Part shown: piece by piece, positions 52,043-63,460 of the stretch | How positions within the stretch are numbered: position 1 is the stretch's first letter | How the letters are laid out: the number at the start of each line of letters is the position of its first letter | Assembly (NCBI GenBank): GCA_035582835.1 | Contig: JAYKAV010001842.1 | Coordinates: 186,001 to 250,000, forward strand | Direction of reading: 5' to 3' | Source of the DNA: Phoebastria nigripes | Lineage: Eukaryota > Chordata > Aves > Procellariiformes > Diomedeidae | DNA length: 64,000 nt | The notes under the pieces: generated by a model | The model's database searches: none | What the model saw: the letters and a program-made list of their open reading frames with translations, nothing else | Told to the model about the DNA's origin: nothing | Position numbers and translations under genes: made by a program

Positions 52043-52151
52043 TTACAGACTCCGCATGGCCTCTAGATGTCCCTCCTCCTCTTCGCATAGCACCAGCACC
52101 AGGCAATGCAAGAAATCCAACTGCACTGCATCCCACTTCTTCAAGGAATAG
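52043..52151 (+). CDS. PRDM2: PRDM2 last exon of the long (canonical) isoform
   Basis: Acceptor CTCTTTGTATAG is followed by T TAC AGA CTC CGC ATG GCC. With the AG left at 38433 it reads S-Y-R-L-R-M-A-S-R-C-P and continues to S-H-F-F-K-E and TAG (52149-52151). Human RIZ1 ends SYSLRLASRC...RQYRKVKA...PFFKE. The first ten residues, the RQxxK core and the FFKE end match; the middle is Ser/Thr-rich and four residues shorter. The 36-residue tail gives about 1,700 residues in all, against 1,718 in human. The exon is mutually exclusive with 40496, both being entered from 38433. An open frame in another phase (52006-52320) overlaps it and is not the coding one. Confidence 0.9.
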
Positions 52152-52239
52152 ACTCTTCTGCATGTCCAACCAAACCAGGTACAGCAATGCAGTCAGGCGC
52201 TGCCACGGGAGGATGCACAGAGCTTACCTATCTTGTGTT

Positions 52240-52400
52240 TCTGTGGGCAAGGAGTGCAAAGCACTTTACAGATATTATCCGAGCCTCAGAAAACCCACAG
52301 TGTCATTGCTCTTGTTGTAACTGGTCACTGATAAGAAAGCAGGTGTGAAGGGGGAGAGCAAGGTGCCCTATGTCAGAAATCGGGCCTCTCAGTTAAATCA
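52240..52400 (+). mobile_element. Possible diverged SINE fragment
   Basis: GCAAAGCACTTTACAGATATTATCC, with CGAGCCTCAG right after it, resembles the aaGCgCTTTACa...attaatcctCA block of MIR-type and other ancient amniote SINEs. The following CTGGTCACTGATAAG may be a decayed continuation. Too diverged to be sure. Confidence 0.4.
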
Positions 52401-52639
52401 AACACAAGGGACAAGGTCTTCTCTAGTGATGTGTACTTACATCCTCTGGATCAAAGGGATCTGCGAGGGCAGAGTCAGCTCTTTAGCCTCATGGAAGATG
52501 TAAGGAGAGTTTTCTTTTGTTTATGAGCTTTTAAGACCTGAGGTGTTGCTCCTCTGGATCCTGTGGGGAGCTTGAAGATGGTGGGAATTTTTGTAAGGAT
52601 GGGGTTTGTCCCCATCTTGGAACCAGTGCTATCTGTATC

Positions 52640-52712
52640 TGATCGTAGTAGTGGGCAAAGTGCTTTGAGATCTTTTAGGCTGAATGGGTAAATGCTGAAC
52701 AAATATTAACTC
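52640..52712 (+). mobile_element. Possible 3' end of an ancient SINE
   Basis: GTGGGCAAAGTGCTTTGAGATC followed by GGTAAATGCTGAACAAATATTA resembles the 3' part of MIR-like elements (aaagcgctttgaa...gcgctcaataaatgtta). Low certainty. Confidence 0.4.
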
Positions 52713-52929
52713 TGACCAAAAAATATGCCTGGGAATGTGTCTTATGGCTGGCTGCTTTGATTGAATACCAGAAGCTCAAAGACCAGTATTACAATGCAAA
52801 TTGCAGTGCCAGCATAACATACAAAAACATTAGTTGGGATTGTGGCGAGATAAACTGGTGTAATGAAGCTATATGGGCTTGGACAAATTAATGATCTGGT
52901 CCAGTGTTATTGGTGAAGCTGAACTGATT

Positions 52930-53065
52930 TCCTGTTGGTTGACTTTGAACAAGACACTGTCTTCTGCTCCTTCATTTCCCCACCTGTAACACACAGATAA
53001 TCACCTCCTTTATACTGATGTAATAGCTAAGGAGTTTTATACTTACCTGTGTAAAGGTGAAGGTG
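52930..53065 (+). mobile_element. MIR-like ancient SINE fragment
   Basis: TTGACTTTGAACAAGACACT, then GCTCCTTCATTTCCCCACCTGTAACACACAGATAATCACCTCC, follows the MIR core order (gaccttgggcaagtcac, cctcagtttcctcatctgtaaaatggggataat). It is diverged and lies in the presumed long-isoform 3' UTR. Confidence 0.65.
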
Positions 53066-53183
53066 AGAATGAGTGCCAGCAAAATCAAGATGCTGCAGCC
53101 TGACATTTATTCTTTGTTAAATATGTTCAAAAAATAACATTTTGGGGAAAAGTTAGTAAAATTCTGAAGGTTACTACCTCCCG

Positions 53184-53189
53184 AATAAA
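53184..53189 (+). terminator. PRDM2: Candidate poly(A) signal of the long isoform
   Basis: AATAAA in CCCGAATAAAGGGAGTGG, about 1.0 kb after the stop codon and followed by a GT-rich segment. Confidence 0.4.
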
Positions 53190-54734
53190 GGGAGTGGTTG
53201 CTAATGAAATGTTAACATCCCTAACTGTGGCATAGACCATTTAGTTGTGGGAAACCCAAGCAAAAGTTAAATCATGGGCATCTCTTTCCTGCGCAGCACT
53301 TGCTGAATGACTTGTCCTGCTTCCAGGTAACAGGGCAGTTACTCTGACTGCTTAATCTTAAAGCTGACTCTGATTAAATGCAACTCTCTGTGTATTTGCA
53401 GGTACTAGGAACTTTTGACTGGAAAAGGTGAGGTGAATTAATCCTCAAGCATTATCCTCTCCTGCTTTTTCTCAGATGAGGTGAGACCGGTTCCTCCATA
53501 GATAACAGGGACAGCGGTTTCTTCTGCTGGAAGCAATGGCATGCTTCTGTCATATTGTCCTTCCTTCCAGAGGGAGAGGGAGAGAGTGCAGAGCAGGGCT
53601 CCTGCCTTTTCCAGAGAGTGATGAACTGTGGATGCTGGTGAGAGGGCGATCTCAGGGTCCCCTACCGCCTGGAGCCCACGCATCAACAGCCAGTGGAATA
53701 GCATGGAGAAATGTTCAGACATTCGCAGGCAGATTAACCATGTTCAGGGGGTTGATGGGTCTGGATGAGTCTCCTCTTTCTGGTAGAACACAGAGGGGTT
53801 TAACATACTATGCAATTAAATTCTGGAAAGACTGTTACATCATTTTAGTTTCTACTTTACATCCTAACGGGTAAAGAACTGGGCGTCCCACAAAAATCCA
53901 CTGAAGGTAGTGGTAGGTTTTGCTGAGGTTTCCACATCTGAACTCTGTGGGTACCCCAATCTCTTGACTTTGTACCATTAGCTTTAACGGGCATGATGTC
54001 ATTGCTTTCGAAGTGCATCAGGACCCACATTTTTTTGGAAGACCACCTGTTAAGTGATCTCTGTGACATGCACTGATCGCCCAGTTTCACAAAGGGACAA
54101 GCATCCATTTCTCAAAAGCTGCCATTGCCTTTGTTGCCGGTCTGGTACTCTTGTTAGAGTCAGAATTTATTTCTTTAGTGAGAGTATCAAACACGCATGT
54201 TGCTGTGCAGTATCAAGCAACACTTTTCCTTAAATACGGAGCTGGTGTTTGCGACTCTCAATACAAGCATGTTTAGTTTCAATGGTCCTGTAGAGAGGGC
54301 ATCCATGAAGGTAGCTGGCAGCCAGTAAAGACAAGTTGCAGAAACATACAAGTCAGTTGGTAAAATGCAGTGCAAAAAGGTCTCTTACCTCTTGCTCCAA
54401 AATGGTGACAATCACACACAGGTGCATCATCTGGCAGGGGTGCTTCTGCGGGCCCCTGCAGATTTCACCTCCGAGATGAAGGATTCCTTCTGTCAAGACA
54501 AGTTTTTGCAGGATCCCTGTTAATGTAGTGTCCGGGTTTGGGATTTTTCAAGGATGCCAAGGGGGTCAGTTGCCCCATTTCCCCCTTATTTCAGTCAATT
54601 TATTCCTCTCCTTGTCTTTGCACTCCACACAGATAAGCACACATCTGTGTATGCACACGTTAGTTGAGAAAAAACAAGTGCCCGGTTGATACTCCTTCCC
54701 ACCATCCTGAAAAAGTCAAAAAAAGGATCAATTT

Positions 54735-54785
54735 TATATATATCTACATATATACATATGACATATATATTAATATATATATGTA
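54735..54785. repeat. TA-rich simple repeat
   Basis: Alternating TATATA/TACATA units (TATATATATCTACATATATA and similar) form a decayed TA microsatellite with hairpin potential. Confidence 0.85.
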
Positions 54786-57700
54786 TGAAATTGCTGAAAA
54801 CAGTTAATTTTTTATAGTTTTGTTGAAAATCAAATTGTTCAAAATGAATACAAAAGCTTTAAACTAAAAACATTGGTTTTGTTCACTGTAAAAATGTTTT
54901 AGCTGCATGTGTTTGAGTTGGAAAGAAAAGGTCTTCAGGATCTTGTATGATCTAACTACAGATTTTTTGGATAAACCCCTATTGGAGGCTTTCTAAGTGC
55001 AATTGTGGTTTGGGGGAAGGCTGAGATGCTGAGAACTAGATGAGCCATAAAAAGCTACATCCCCTCCCATGTTGGAAGTGATGCTTCCAGTTCAAGACTG
55101 GGAGACCGTTGAGATGCAGGCTTTGTGGGGAGAGCTTGTGCCATTCCTGGCTGCTCTGTCTCTTTCCTAGAGTGGAGAGTCTCTAGGATTTGTCCCCTCT
55201 TGAGCTTTTTGCTAGCAATAATTTCCTCTTGAAATATGTGATGTACTAATTCCAAACAAAGGCTGAAATTTTTCATAGCAGCCTTGGAAGACTGAGATTC
55301 TCATTATTCTTTAAGACTAGTCGGAAGTGAGTATCCAAATCTGCGAGGCAGCTTTGTAAATCTTGGTCAAATAGCACAGAAATTAAGTTGCCTGGCCTTA
55401 TGTATATCTCAAAGAAGCTGGTGTGCACATACAGCTCTCTAATCAGTTTGGCTCACTTTAGTTTTGCATGTTATCTTTCTTTTTATTTTCTCTCCACATT
55501 TTCTCCTTCCTCTCATCATCTAGTATTAGTATGGTAAACCCTGTTCTTTCAAACAGGAATTATCTTCCTGTGTGTCTGGACAGCATCTAGATCATTTGAA
55601 AAATTAATATACAGTGCTAATAAAACCCAACTCCAATATACTCTGTCTTAAAGCACCAGTATGATATGCCCTTGATTTTCCCAGTGCAGCTTTGTTAGGC
55701 ATTTTGTTGAAGATCCCACTTACTGTATAGATTTTCACTGGTCACTTGAGGATTGTTGCCGAGGAAGAGCTTTCTTGCCATGCAGCCCAAATCCTGCTTT
55801 AAACAATCAGTTATTCTGAGACCCACTCAACTTCCAGCAACAGTAAGTTAAATTAAGTACAGAGTTTCTGGCACGGATGCTGCTGAGTTTAGTGCCTTTA
55901 AGGCATACCAATGAGGTTATTAGAGGTCACTTTTGTGCAATTTATTTTTGCTGCTTTTTTTAGAGTGGTATTAACTATAATAACTGACAAACTCAAGGAG
56001 AGAAGTGTGTAAATTGTTGTGATACATGAACATTTTTCCCAGAGAAATTCTGGTTTATCACACAACCTGTAAATATGTATTTACAATTTTAAAAGCACGT
56101 CTTTATGTCCCTGGTTGTAAATGCTCCATTTTTAAAGTTTTATAACATGTGTTACTCAACCAAGAGACCACAGCACACAGCTTTATATTGTACTGGTCTA
56201 TTTGAAGGATCCATTACGGTCTAAGCTGTGGCAGAAAAATATCCACGCCACTGACAAGAAATAACCCATGGTAGCACCAGACTTTTCATCATTTTCCCTC
56301 GGATAACAAATGCAGTTTTTTTGGGAGGGTGGGGGAGCTGATTTTTCTTGCAGAAAAAAGAATCAGTTCAAAATGGTGTCATTTCTCTGGAACGATGAGG
56401 ATATTTTATTCACAGTAAATTCAGGAAAGTATGCTTTTTTTTTTTTTCCCCCCAAGGCAGAATTTCACAGTTTTGCAGCAAATTTTTAACCTCCCCCGTG
56501 CCTGCTGATGAAACGTGAAATTTTGCCCTTGACTAATATCACAAGTTCTTGTGAAAATTCAAGGAGAGGGTGGGGAAAAAGCTCAGGTTTTGCATGTAGG
56601 AATTTGTGAGGCTGACACCGGTAGCTCTGCAGTGCTCTCATGACAATGCTGATACTGAGAAGTTAATTAAAAATAAACTGTGTGGAGATGTGGTATTACC
56701 TGGTTGGTGCTTGGGTTCTGAACATTGCTCTGGAAGACTGAAAGCTCTGTTGTCTGTCCGTCATGTAAAGAAAAAGAACAACAATAAATTAATGTGACAA
56801 ACCGCATGATGGAAATATTTATTATTTCAGCAAAGGAAGTCTTCAAAATGGATATCCAATGTATTCTAGCTCTGAAATGGCTGCATGGTTTGGGGTTTTT
56901 CTGGTGGGTGGCAGGAGAGGAGGAAGGCGATAGAAATGTCACCTTGGTCTATCAAGCTCCATGCACACTAACAGTAATTACTGTAGACCGAGCTCTCCTG
57001 ACAGCTTCAGACTCTGGGTCTACACGCTTGGATAAGCAGCACGCAAGCCCTTTCTAGTTTGGACTCTCCATTCAAAGCCAAACCTCTTGTTGAAGCGTTG
57101 CAGCATTGTGGAAGCAACACAATACAATGAACTTCAAGGGTTGCTGTCCTCTATCGGAAGGTGGAAGTTTGAGCAGGGCACGAAGTGGGAGGGTTTTTTG
57201 CTTCCTAGAAATGATCCCTGTTTCATTCATCTCTGTTAAAGGTTATGCTCCATCGCAACACCTTGAGGGGGAATTTTATACCTTGTCCAGGGCTGTGGGA
57301 CTTGGCACTTTTGTAAGGGAATTGCTGAGGGTCGGTGGGCAGCCATTCATCACTGGTGCATTAATTCAGCCACATTCTTTAAAAAAAAATAGCAGATACA
57401 ACAAACAGGTTTGGGAACAGCTGAAGTATAGGTATTAATATTAATTTCACATAGGCTAAAAATGGCTCTTTCGCCCCAGAAAAATCTGAAGATTCCTTAT
57501 GCATTGTAAATCTGCCCTGTTAGTAAAAAATCGCTGTTGTCACCATTGCATGTTGTTGCCTTGCCTGCAGCAGCCTAACAGTCAGCCAACCTCCTCTTGC
57601 AGTGTTGCAGCCTACCTGATTTTTATTAAATGGCATTCAGTTTCAGTTAAGTTCTGAGTGATCAGATTTTCCTGAACTGTAATTCTCTCCCTGCATGAGA

Positions 57701-58789
57701 ATCTTCTGAAATATTCTTTAACTAAATAGCTACATACTTTCTTTCATCTGTCCATGCTATCACATGAAGCAGCACTAATTACTTTTTTTTTATATGACCT
57801 GTGGCTTTTTTGGAAGAAGACTACCTTCAAAAACAGGTAAGGAGAAAAAGCTTTCTCGTAACGAAGCTACTGCCTTAATACTGTTTGCTGTACCACTGTA
57901 TCACGCTGCTTGCGGCTGCCGGGAGGCAGAAGGATGCAGACAGCACAACACTGCTGGTGGCAGAATCCCCTTACAAAATCTCAGTTAGGAAAACCGGTTA
58001 GGCTGTTTCAGTCTTTGATGCCAGTGCCAATTGCAAATAGTCTTTCAAGGCCATAGGCCATACAGAGTATTGTGTATGCTCAAGAAAAAAACTCCTTAGT
58101 GGACATGGAGGACACAAGTACATCACACCTGAGATCCCCAGCAGCTTGTCATCTCGTACGNGAGATGGGTCAGCTGTGGAAGAACAGTAGAAATAGAAAT
58201 GTACGTCAAGCACTGCTGAGTAACATTTTCCTGGATTATGAGCAATGGCACCTTTCACCTCTGGGTCGTTGGCTTGCATCAAGCCAAGGTCATTGCTCAG
58301 AAATCGTTGCGGCTGATGACTAGCAGCCTGGGTGAAATGAACAGCGGATGCTCCCAGCCTGGTCCCACAAGGGCATCAGAGGGCATACAGAAATAGCACT
58401 GTGCCTTTTGATGCAAGAGACGTTTCTCTCAGTTTAGGGATGAGCTAGCCTGGGAAGTTGGCAGAGAAGCACGTTCTGGCCTACTGATCGTGAACAATCG
58501 TCATTTATTCTCAAATGAAGAAGAGGAGGGGGACAGACAGGTGCTTGGGGGGTAGGAGAGAATTTCAAGCTGTGCTGCATTTGTTTTATGACTTGCTTTG
58601 CAGCTGCCTTGGAAGAAGAAGAGGCAGTTGTTAAAGATTAGACTGCTCTGGAAATACTATCTTAGATATGAGATGCTAATGCAAATAGTTGTGTGTGTGT
58701 GTGTCCGTGTCCCCCTGCCGCCCCCCGGCTTTTTACTGCTCTGCTAAGTTTTGCGTCACCTTGGCTTTAGCAGGGTTGGTTTTCTTTTC

Positions 58790-58812
58790 TTTTTTTTTTT
58801 TTTTTTTTTTTT
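58790..58812 (+). repeat. Poly(T) tract
   Basis: Run of T following CTTTTC, then GCCCTTGCTTTGCCAG. It resembles a splice acceptor, but no supported exon follows. Confidence 0.85.
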
Positions 58813-61800
58813 GCCCTTGCTTTGCCAGTGTCAATGGCTGTGCAAAGAACTAGGCGAGAGGGTGTTATCTCCAGGCTCATCTCCTCCTCACCCCTCCAGC
58901 TGAAGCTCTGTGGAATAGACTGTTTCGGGACCAGCATTACATCAGAAAATCTGTACTATAAAACATATTGCTCATTATTATACTCACATCCTGTCATCTA
59001 CGTGATATATTTACTCTTATACATTGAATCTTCCTACAGCCAGAGTGCTTAACTGACAGACTCCCTGAAATTCATTCTTTGGTTTCTCTACTAAGTGCAG
59101 TGATTAAGGTTTACCTAGGGTGTATCAATTTAGGAATGCATCTTACTTTAACCTTGAGAAGTGAAATATCCAGACTATTTCCTTTAGTACTCTGTCCTAG
59201 TAGATGATGTCTGTATCTGAATTCAGCTTCTCTTTGTCCCTAGCACTGACTGATTGGAGTCCTTTCATAGTTGGTATTTCTTTTCTACAAGGATATTTAT
59301 ACAATAATGAAGCCATACTTCAGTCTTACTTTTGATAAACTACTGGCAGAATTCTTTAAGTCTTTTAGAGTAGGACTTCTCTCTGCACCACTTACATCAT
59401 TTTCTTCTGTAACATTCAAACTTTTATTTTTTGGAGAGAATAAAACCCAACCAAACAAAATTCTCTTTCAGCCAAGAATTGATGGAGAGGTAATCTGAAG
59501 GAAGGGAGAAATATGTTTAATTGCTGTCTCTGATGCCAAACCTTGAGTGCATTGCTTCAAATTCATTGTGAGTTCTACCAAATACTTAATTTTCCTTGCA
59601 TGACACAGGCATCGGAATTGCATAAAGGCATCAGAATTGCATAAAGGTTCCAGAACTGATCTCAGTAGTGTTGTCTGCGGAGGAATAATTGCATCCATAC
59701 TTCCCCATGCATACAGCCCTCCTTGTGGCAGTGCTATGTTGGAAGCAAATGCAAAAATCCTTATCTGTTTTTTTTTTTTTTTCAGAGTCTATGCCTTGTA
59801 ACAGTGAAACACTGGCTTCTGCCACACAAGAAATGAGTTCTCACTTGTTACCATTCGTTGCTGATGACATCTCATTAAGGATAATGTCTGAATTTTTCTC
59901 TGTTCTCCATTACAGAATCCTTTGCTGCTAAGAACATTGTTGTGAATAACCCCCATTTCTTGCACAGAGTATTTCTAGAGATGTTAAATATCACTGTAAT
60001 GAAATGCCTATTCCGTTGATGTCATGAGTTTAACCGAGTTTCTTTCCCTTTTGTACATATTCATGTGGCACATTGTTGTCTGTTCAGTGAGATAATTAGA
60101 TGTGGAAGGGAAGCAGATATCCATTAAGCTGGCATTTACCCAGGCTCTTCTGCCCTAATGTGAACGTCTTCTATGCTGCTGTCACTGTGGGCTGGGTGCT
60201 GGAGGTGCACAAAGCCACTCCCTTTGCATTTCGGGACTTCTGAACTCCCTGACACATCAACTGATCATCAGTGCGGAGAAAATGAGTTGCTACATCCCCA
60301 TAAAATGACATGAGGAGGCTTGTCAGCAAAGATGTCAGTTGTTCCAGACCGAGCGCTAATAAAGATGCATTAGATGGACTTTTCATTGCACTTAGTGATT
60401 TGGTGCTAAGTCAACTGCGGTGTTACTGCATCAGAGGAAATTTCCTGATGAACAAATCTGTTTAGCTCCATCAGTGAACTCTATTGCTAAGCAGAAATAT
60501 TATAATCATATTGTCTCTGACCAGGAAGCTGACATCTACCTGGGGTAGAACAAGGCTCTTCAAAGGAGGGATGCCAAACGGCCGTCTGGTAGATCTGAGA
60601 TGAAGGGAGTAGACCACTTGAAGTCTTCTGCAGTGTTACTTGCATGAATTTTTCCTTTGAAAAGGAAGCAAGCGCCCAGCTGAGATCACATCTCTCCTCT
60701 TCTTGGTAATCGAAAGGCGCACCAGACCAAATCTTCCCCTTGGCTGGCTAAGGCTTCATCTGACAAAGCTCACAGGAAGCAAACGCAGATAAAGAGAGTG
60801 AATTTTCATTTCTAGAGATGGCTGTCAGAAACACAGGCTTTCAGAGACGGTGATCATGCAAAAGCCTTAATGACTGCACAGAACTCCCGCAGAGAATGTA
60901 AAGGTCCATCAGAGCAAAGCTGCCCGTGAGAGCTCAGTACGAGGTGGTCACAGTCACTGGACATCTTTTGTGTTCCCTTTTGGTGGCCACGGGGCAGCTA
61001 TCAGAGTGCTGTACCAAGCAGCTCTTTGCCATGTATGGGATTTCCCATCAACCAGGCTGCCAGACAGATGACTCGGGTCTGGCAAGCCCCGCAGGTGCTG
61101 GCAGAGTGCAATGTAAGGAAACGCTTCGTGTTTTGAGAAGGGCTGGCAGAGGTAATCAAGTTACCTGGTTGGTTTTTTTGCCAACGAAAGTCTTTTCATA
61201 CATATTTGAGAATGCTACCATTGTTTTTATGTCTCATTAAGCTTAAAGGAAGCTGAAACTTCCCAGTTTAGCACACAGTTTGTGTTAGGAAGCAGAAGAG
61301 CAGAATAAGCTCCCACTTACTAATGGGTAGGGATTGACCCTCTCCCTCTCACCTTCCTCCTGCACTGCCAGTGCAGCACTTGCACATGTTTCATTCACTG
61401 CGCGCAAGCACAGCACCTCTTAAATTGAGCTCCAGTGTCTTAACAAGGGTCACGTTATTCCTAACCCTAATACTTTTTCCATTTCACCTAAAAAGATAAG
61501 CTTCGAGTCAGATTATCTATCTGGTTTATTAGTAGTTATTTTCTCTGTGGAGTCAATCACTGTAGCTGATGGAGTTAGCAGTGACACCTGCAGCACGGGG
61601 GGGACCTTAAGGAACCTTGTACATGTTAAATAAACCCCAGATTGTTGTGGTAAGCACAGAAGCCCAGAGGAGGAAATCTGGCATTGGGTCCTGCATGGGA
61701 CTGGGCACAGCAACGCAGGTGTCAGCTGTGTGAGTAAAATTCAGGTGAGCTGGAGTGGAAAATATCATAGGAAAATTTCTGTACCTCATAGACAGTCGTT

Positions 61801-63324
61801 TCTTAGGAGCAAAATGTACTGAGCTAAACTGAAGCATCGCTTGGCCTGCTGTTCAGAGGAAAGATCAGGCACCGGGTGTGCTCCTGCACTGTTGATCCGC
61901 TCCCAGCGTCTCGCTGGGCGAGAAGGTAATCAATGCTGAGCAGGTACAGAACTCACAAACCAGCCCAAACAAGAGACTTGTTTTCTTGCTTTGTGGTTTT
62001 TAGGAACATGTACTGACTTGATCTAATGGCTGCAAGCTGTGAACAATGGTGTTAAATGAAGCGTGGCCGCGCAGTGTGTTGTGTAACCACTGCGGCGCGC
62101 TGTGCTGTACACAGTGCCCCATATAGAACCATCAAACCTTGCTCCCGAGAGCAGGAGGTGGTGGCGAGCCTGCTGTCTCCCCAGCACTGTAGCTACAAGG
62201 CATGCTCTGGAAATCAAATAGCACACAGGCTTTAACACTATTCCCTCTCTGGGAAGGTTTCTTATACCCAAGGTACCCATCCTACCACTGACAAGAGTCC
62301 TTAGCATCTGCAGAATACAGATTTTCTAAGACTTTTGGGCGGCATTTTTTTGCTTTTCAAGAACCTTCAATGCACTCTCCTAGTGCATAATGGAATTGTT
62401 AAGGAGGAAAAATATATCTGTGAATTGCTCTGCAACACTAAAAGCCCTGAAATCTTGAAAAGCTGGAAAAGTTTTCGTAAGCAAATAGGGGAAAGGGACT
62501 TTCAGGTAGCCTCTTGAGTAATTTTTTGTTGTTGTTGTTTAACTATGCTTTAATATTTCAGAGCTGGATGCAGCTGTGCAGTGGATTTTGCAGAGAAGTT
62601 GCCAAGCAGCTCTGGGAGGGTTTCCTGATCAGGAGTGCATGTTGCACAAGGTGATGCTGGAGGTAGAATTGACTCTAGTCCCTTTGCTCTTCACTTACCC
62701 CTTCCCAGCCAACTAAACTCCACTCTTTTTATATCAGCTTTTTCTGACATTTCGCATAGTTTTAGAAAGTGCTTTTGTAGGCTTCAAATATCAGCAGGCT
62801 TTGCCCAAATGAGTTTGCTCTGGGCAGCTGGGCATGGTCAGAGAAAGCAAACAGGCACCAGAGTCAGGAAGGAAGAAAACAGCCACAGGAATAAATACCT
62901 GAATGTTGAAGACATCTGGACCAAAGGGGCCAATTTTTGCTTTCCTCCATGTAATAGACAAGAAGATCAAGTTAAATCTCTGTCTTCTTGTGAGGACAGA
63001 AATTTTTGCTGTGTCTTTAGCAAAATGAACTTCCAAAGATGTCTCTCCCTTGTTTGTTTAGACTGTACTCTGCCATAGCTGGTCTGAGCCTAAAATCATT
63101 TAATTCATTATAGGAAGGAGCAATCTCATGGGAGGCGATAGCTTTCACAGTACAGAACCAGTTTAGCAGCTGTTAAAGTGCTAAATCTACCAGTTTCTTT
63201 GGACTAGCAGGGAGAGGGAATGGATACAATAAAATGATAAAGCTGGGATTTTCTGGGCAACACTGGTTCCCAGCTGAGTGTCCACCCTGTGCAGCGGTAT
63301 TGCTGCAGGAGCTGCGATGCCTGC

Positions 63325-63460
63325 AGCACAAACCAGGAGATGTGACTTCAATTCCCCGCTGCTAAAATTTCTCCAGGTGTCCCCAGGCAAGTCACTTTGC
63401 CTCTCTCTGCCTCAGCTGGCTGCAGAAAGGGGCTAAGAACACCACCCTGCCTCACCCAGG
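63325..63460 (+). mobile_element. MIR-like ancient SINE
   Basis: CCAGGAGATGTGACTTCAAT, then CCCAGGCAAGTCACTTTGCC and CTCTGCCTCAGCTGGCTGCA, follows the MIR consensus order closely (ccaggagacctgggttcaaatccc..., gggcaagtcacttaacctctctgtgcctcagtttcc...). It is the best-preserved SINE in the window. Confidence 0.78.

Larger units (their letters stand above)
52152..53215 (+). other. PRDM2: 3' UTR of the long PRDM2 isoform
   Basis: Non-coding sequence after the FFKE stop up to the first good AATAAA at 53184-53189, which is followed by a GT-rich stretch (GGGAGTGGTTGC). It contains several MIR-like fragments. The end is uncertain because later signals cannot be excluded. Confidence 0.5.

Noticed and set aside
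52006..52320. 104-codon open frame overlapping the long-isoform last exon
   Set aside because: The frame does not match the phase of donor 38433. The frame that does match gives the conserved SYxLRxASRC...FFKE tail.
54901..54960. Possible CR1 3' fragment (GTTGGAAAGAAAAGGTCTTC...GATCTAAC)
   Set aside because: The likeness to the CR1 ggttggaagggacct...tctagtccaac pattern is too weak, and the terminal 8-bp CR1 repeat is missing.
58822..59052. Open frame after a strong poly-T/CCAG acceptor-like sequence
   Set aside because: No recognisable protein and no supporting donor or neighbouring exon; the T tract alone creates the acceptor look.
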